This document shows, piece after piece, positions 63,899-64,000 of a stretch of DNA of 64,000 nucleotides. The position numbers were made by a program, and so were the translations under genes. Every line of letters begins with the position of its first letter. Within the stretch, counting starts at the first letter, position 1. The DNA lies in NCBI GenBank assembly GCA_965247065.1, contig CBDFGN010000006.1, positions 1,488,001 through 1,552,000 on the forward strand. Direction: 5' to 3'. The stretch comes from CBDFGN01 sp965247065. Lineage in GTDB: Bacteria; Bacteroidota; Bacteroidia; Cytophagales; Cyclobacteriaceae. The notes under the pieces are model-generated. The model did not search any database, was not told the origin of the DNA, and worked only from the letters and a program-made list of their open reading frames with translations.

Positions 63899-64000
63899 AT
63901 AGGTTAGTTTCCCCAATATTCTTGGTCATTTTTTTGGTCCTTTACAATCAACTTGAAGTTGAGGCACAAGCAAAAAAAGGTTTCAGTCTTAAAGGAGCTA
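63895..64000 (+). CDS. Start of a secreted protein gene (cut by window end)
   Basis: ATG 63895 overlaps the TGA of the preceding gene (ATGA, 4 bp), typical for translational coupling in an operon. The 35 codons available encode a clear signal peptide (SPIFLVIFLVLYNQLEVEAQ) followed by KKGFSLKG. The protein cannot be identified from this. Confidence 0.75.
   Translation, partial: MNRLVSPIFLVIFLVLYNQLEVEAQAKKGFSLKGA

Noticed and set aside
1..64000. CRISPR array, rRNA or tRNA genes
   Set aside because: No regularly spaced repeats and no cloverleaf-like or rRNA sequence was recognised by eye; a computed scan would be needed to exclude a tRNA.

Overview
The window looks like chromosome from a Bacteroidota bacterium, most likely of the Cytophagales type. 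Supporting signs are the outer-membrane barrel and lipoprotein genes with SPI/SPII signals, 7TM-AraC regulators, Bacteroidetes-type tyrosine recombinase arms, a TonB C-terminal protein, YceI, DUF1571 and OB-fold (tRNA_anti-like) proteins. Intact housekeeping genes (mnmE, an SSS symporter operon) sit among an unusually large number of broken genes, insertion sequences and duplicated gene ends, so most of the window reads as a much rearranged accessory region.

Layout. 1-2.9 kb: end of an ABC-3 metal permease, a membrane class III nucleotide cyclase, and mnmE. 2.9-19.8 kb: an accretion zone directly downstream of mnmE. It holds an IS1595-family IS inside a membrane-protein gene, a decayed tyrosine recombinase, an MBL-fold hydrolase, three cyclase-TolB-TPR genes (one intact, two frameshifted), an IS110-family element and several pseudogenes. 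The last part of mnmE recurs three more times here (10.26-10.39, 12.59-12.73 and 17.70-17.72 kb). 19.8-30.2 kb: truncated metabolic genes joined head-on, a large membrane sulfatase/LTA-synthase-like protein fused to a GDPD domain, an IS982-family IS, a secreted serine hydrolase, a second membrane cyclase and a lipoprotein alpha/beta hydrolase. 30.2-36.4 kb: small-molecule stress or metabolism genes (Crp-like, SnoaL, DoxX, SnoaL, DUF1330-like, TetR with paired operators, epoxide-hydrolase-like). 36-47 kb: lipoproteins and outer-membrane proteins, a second IS1595 copy next to a sigma factor, and five copies of another gene-end-like repeat. 47-51 kb: an intact DHDPS-like / enolase-superfamily / SSS transporter operon. 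51-64 kb: more cyclases, AraC regulators, an NmrA-like oxidoreductase that appears acquired, an OB-fold gene with a duplicated IS3-disrupted copy, YceI, and an internally deleted NDH-2.

Two themes stand out. First, class III cyclases: seven loci with a recognisable start or near-complete domain plus one fragment, and also a fragment of the NB-ARC-like ATPase type often fused to cyclases. Second, repeated protein-gene 3' ends (mnmE, and an unidentified gene ending roughly KAVNAVVKSAEMG-L/I-stop) that punctuate the accessory DNA like scars of serial integration or tandem duplication. Several otherwise complete genes carry a single in-frame stop (TAA, TAG and TGA are all seen), so either the region is decaying or the assembly has errors; no single codon reassignment explains it. 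No CRISPR array, rRNA or tRNA gene was recognised by eye.
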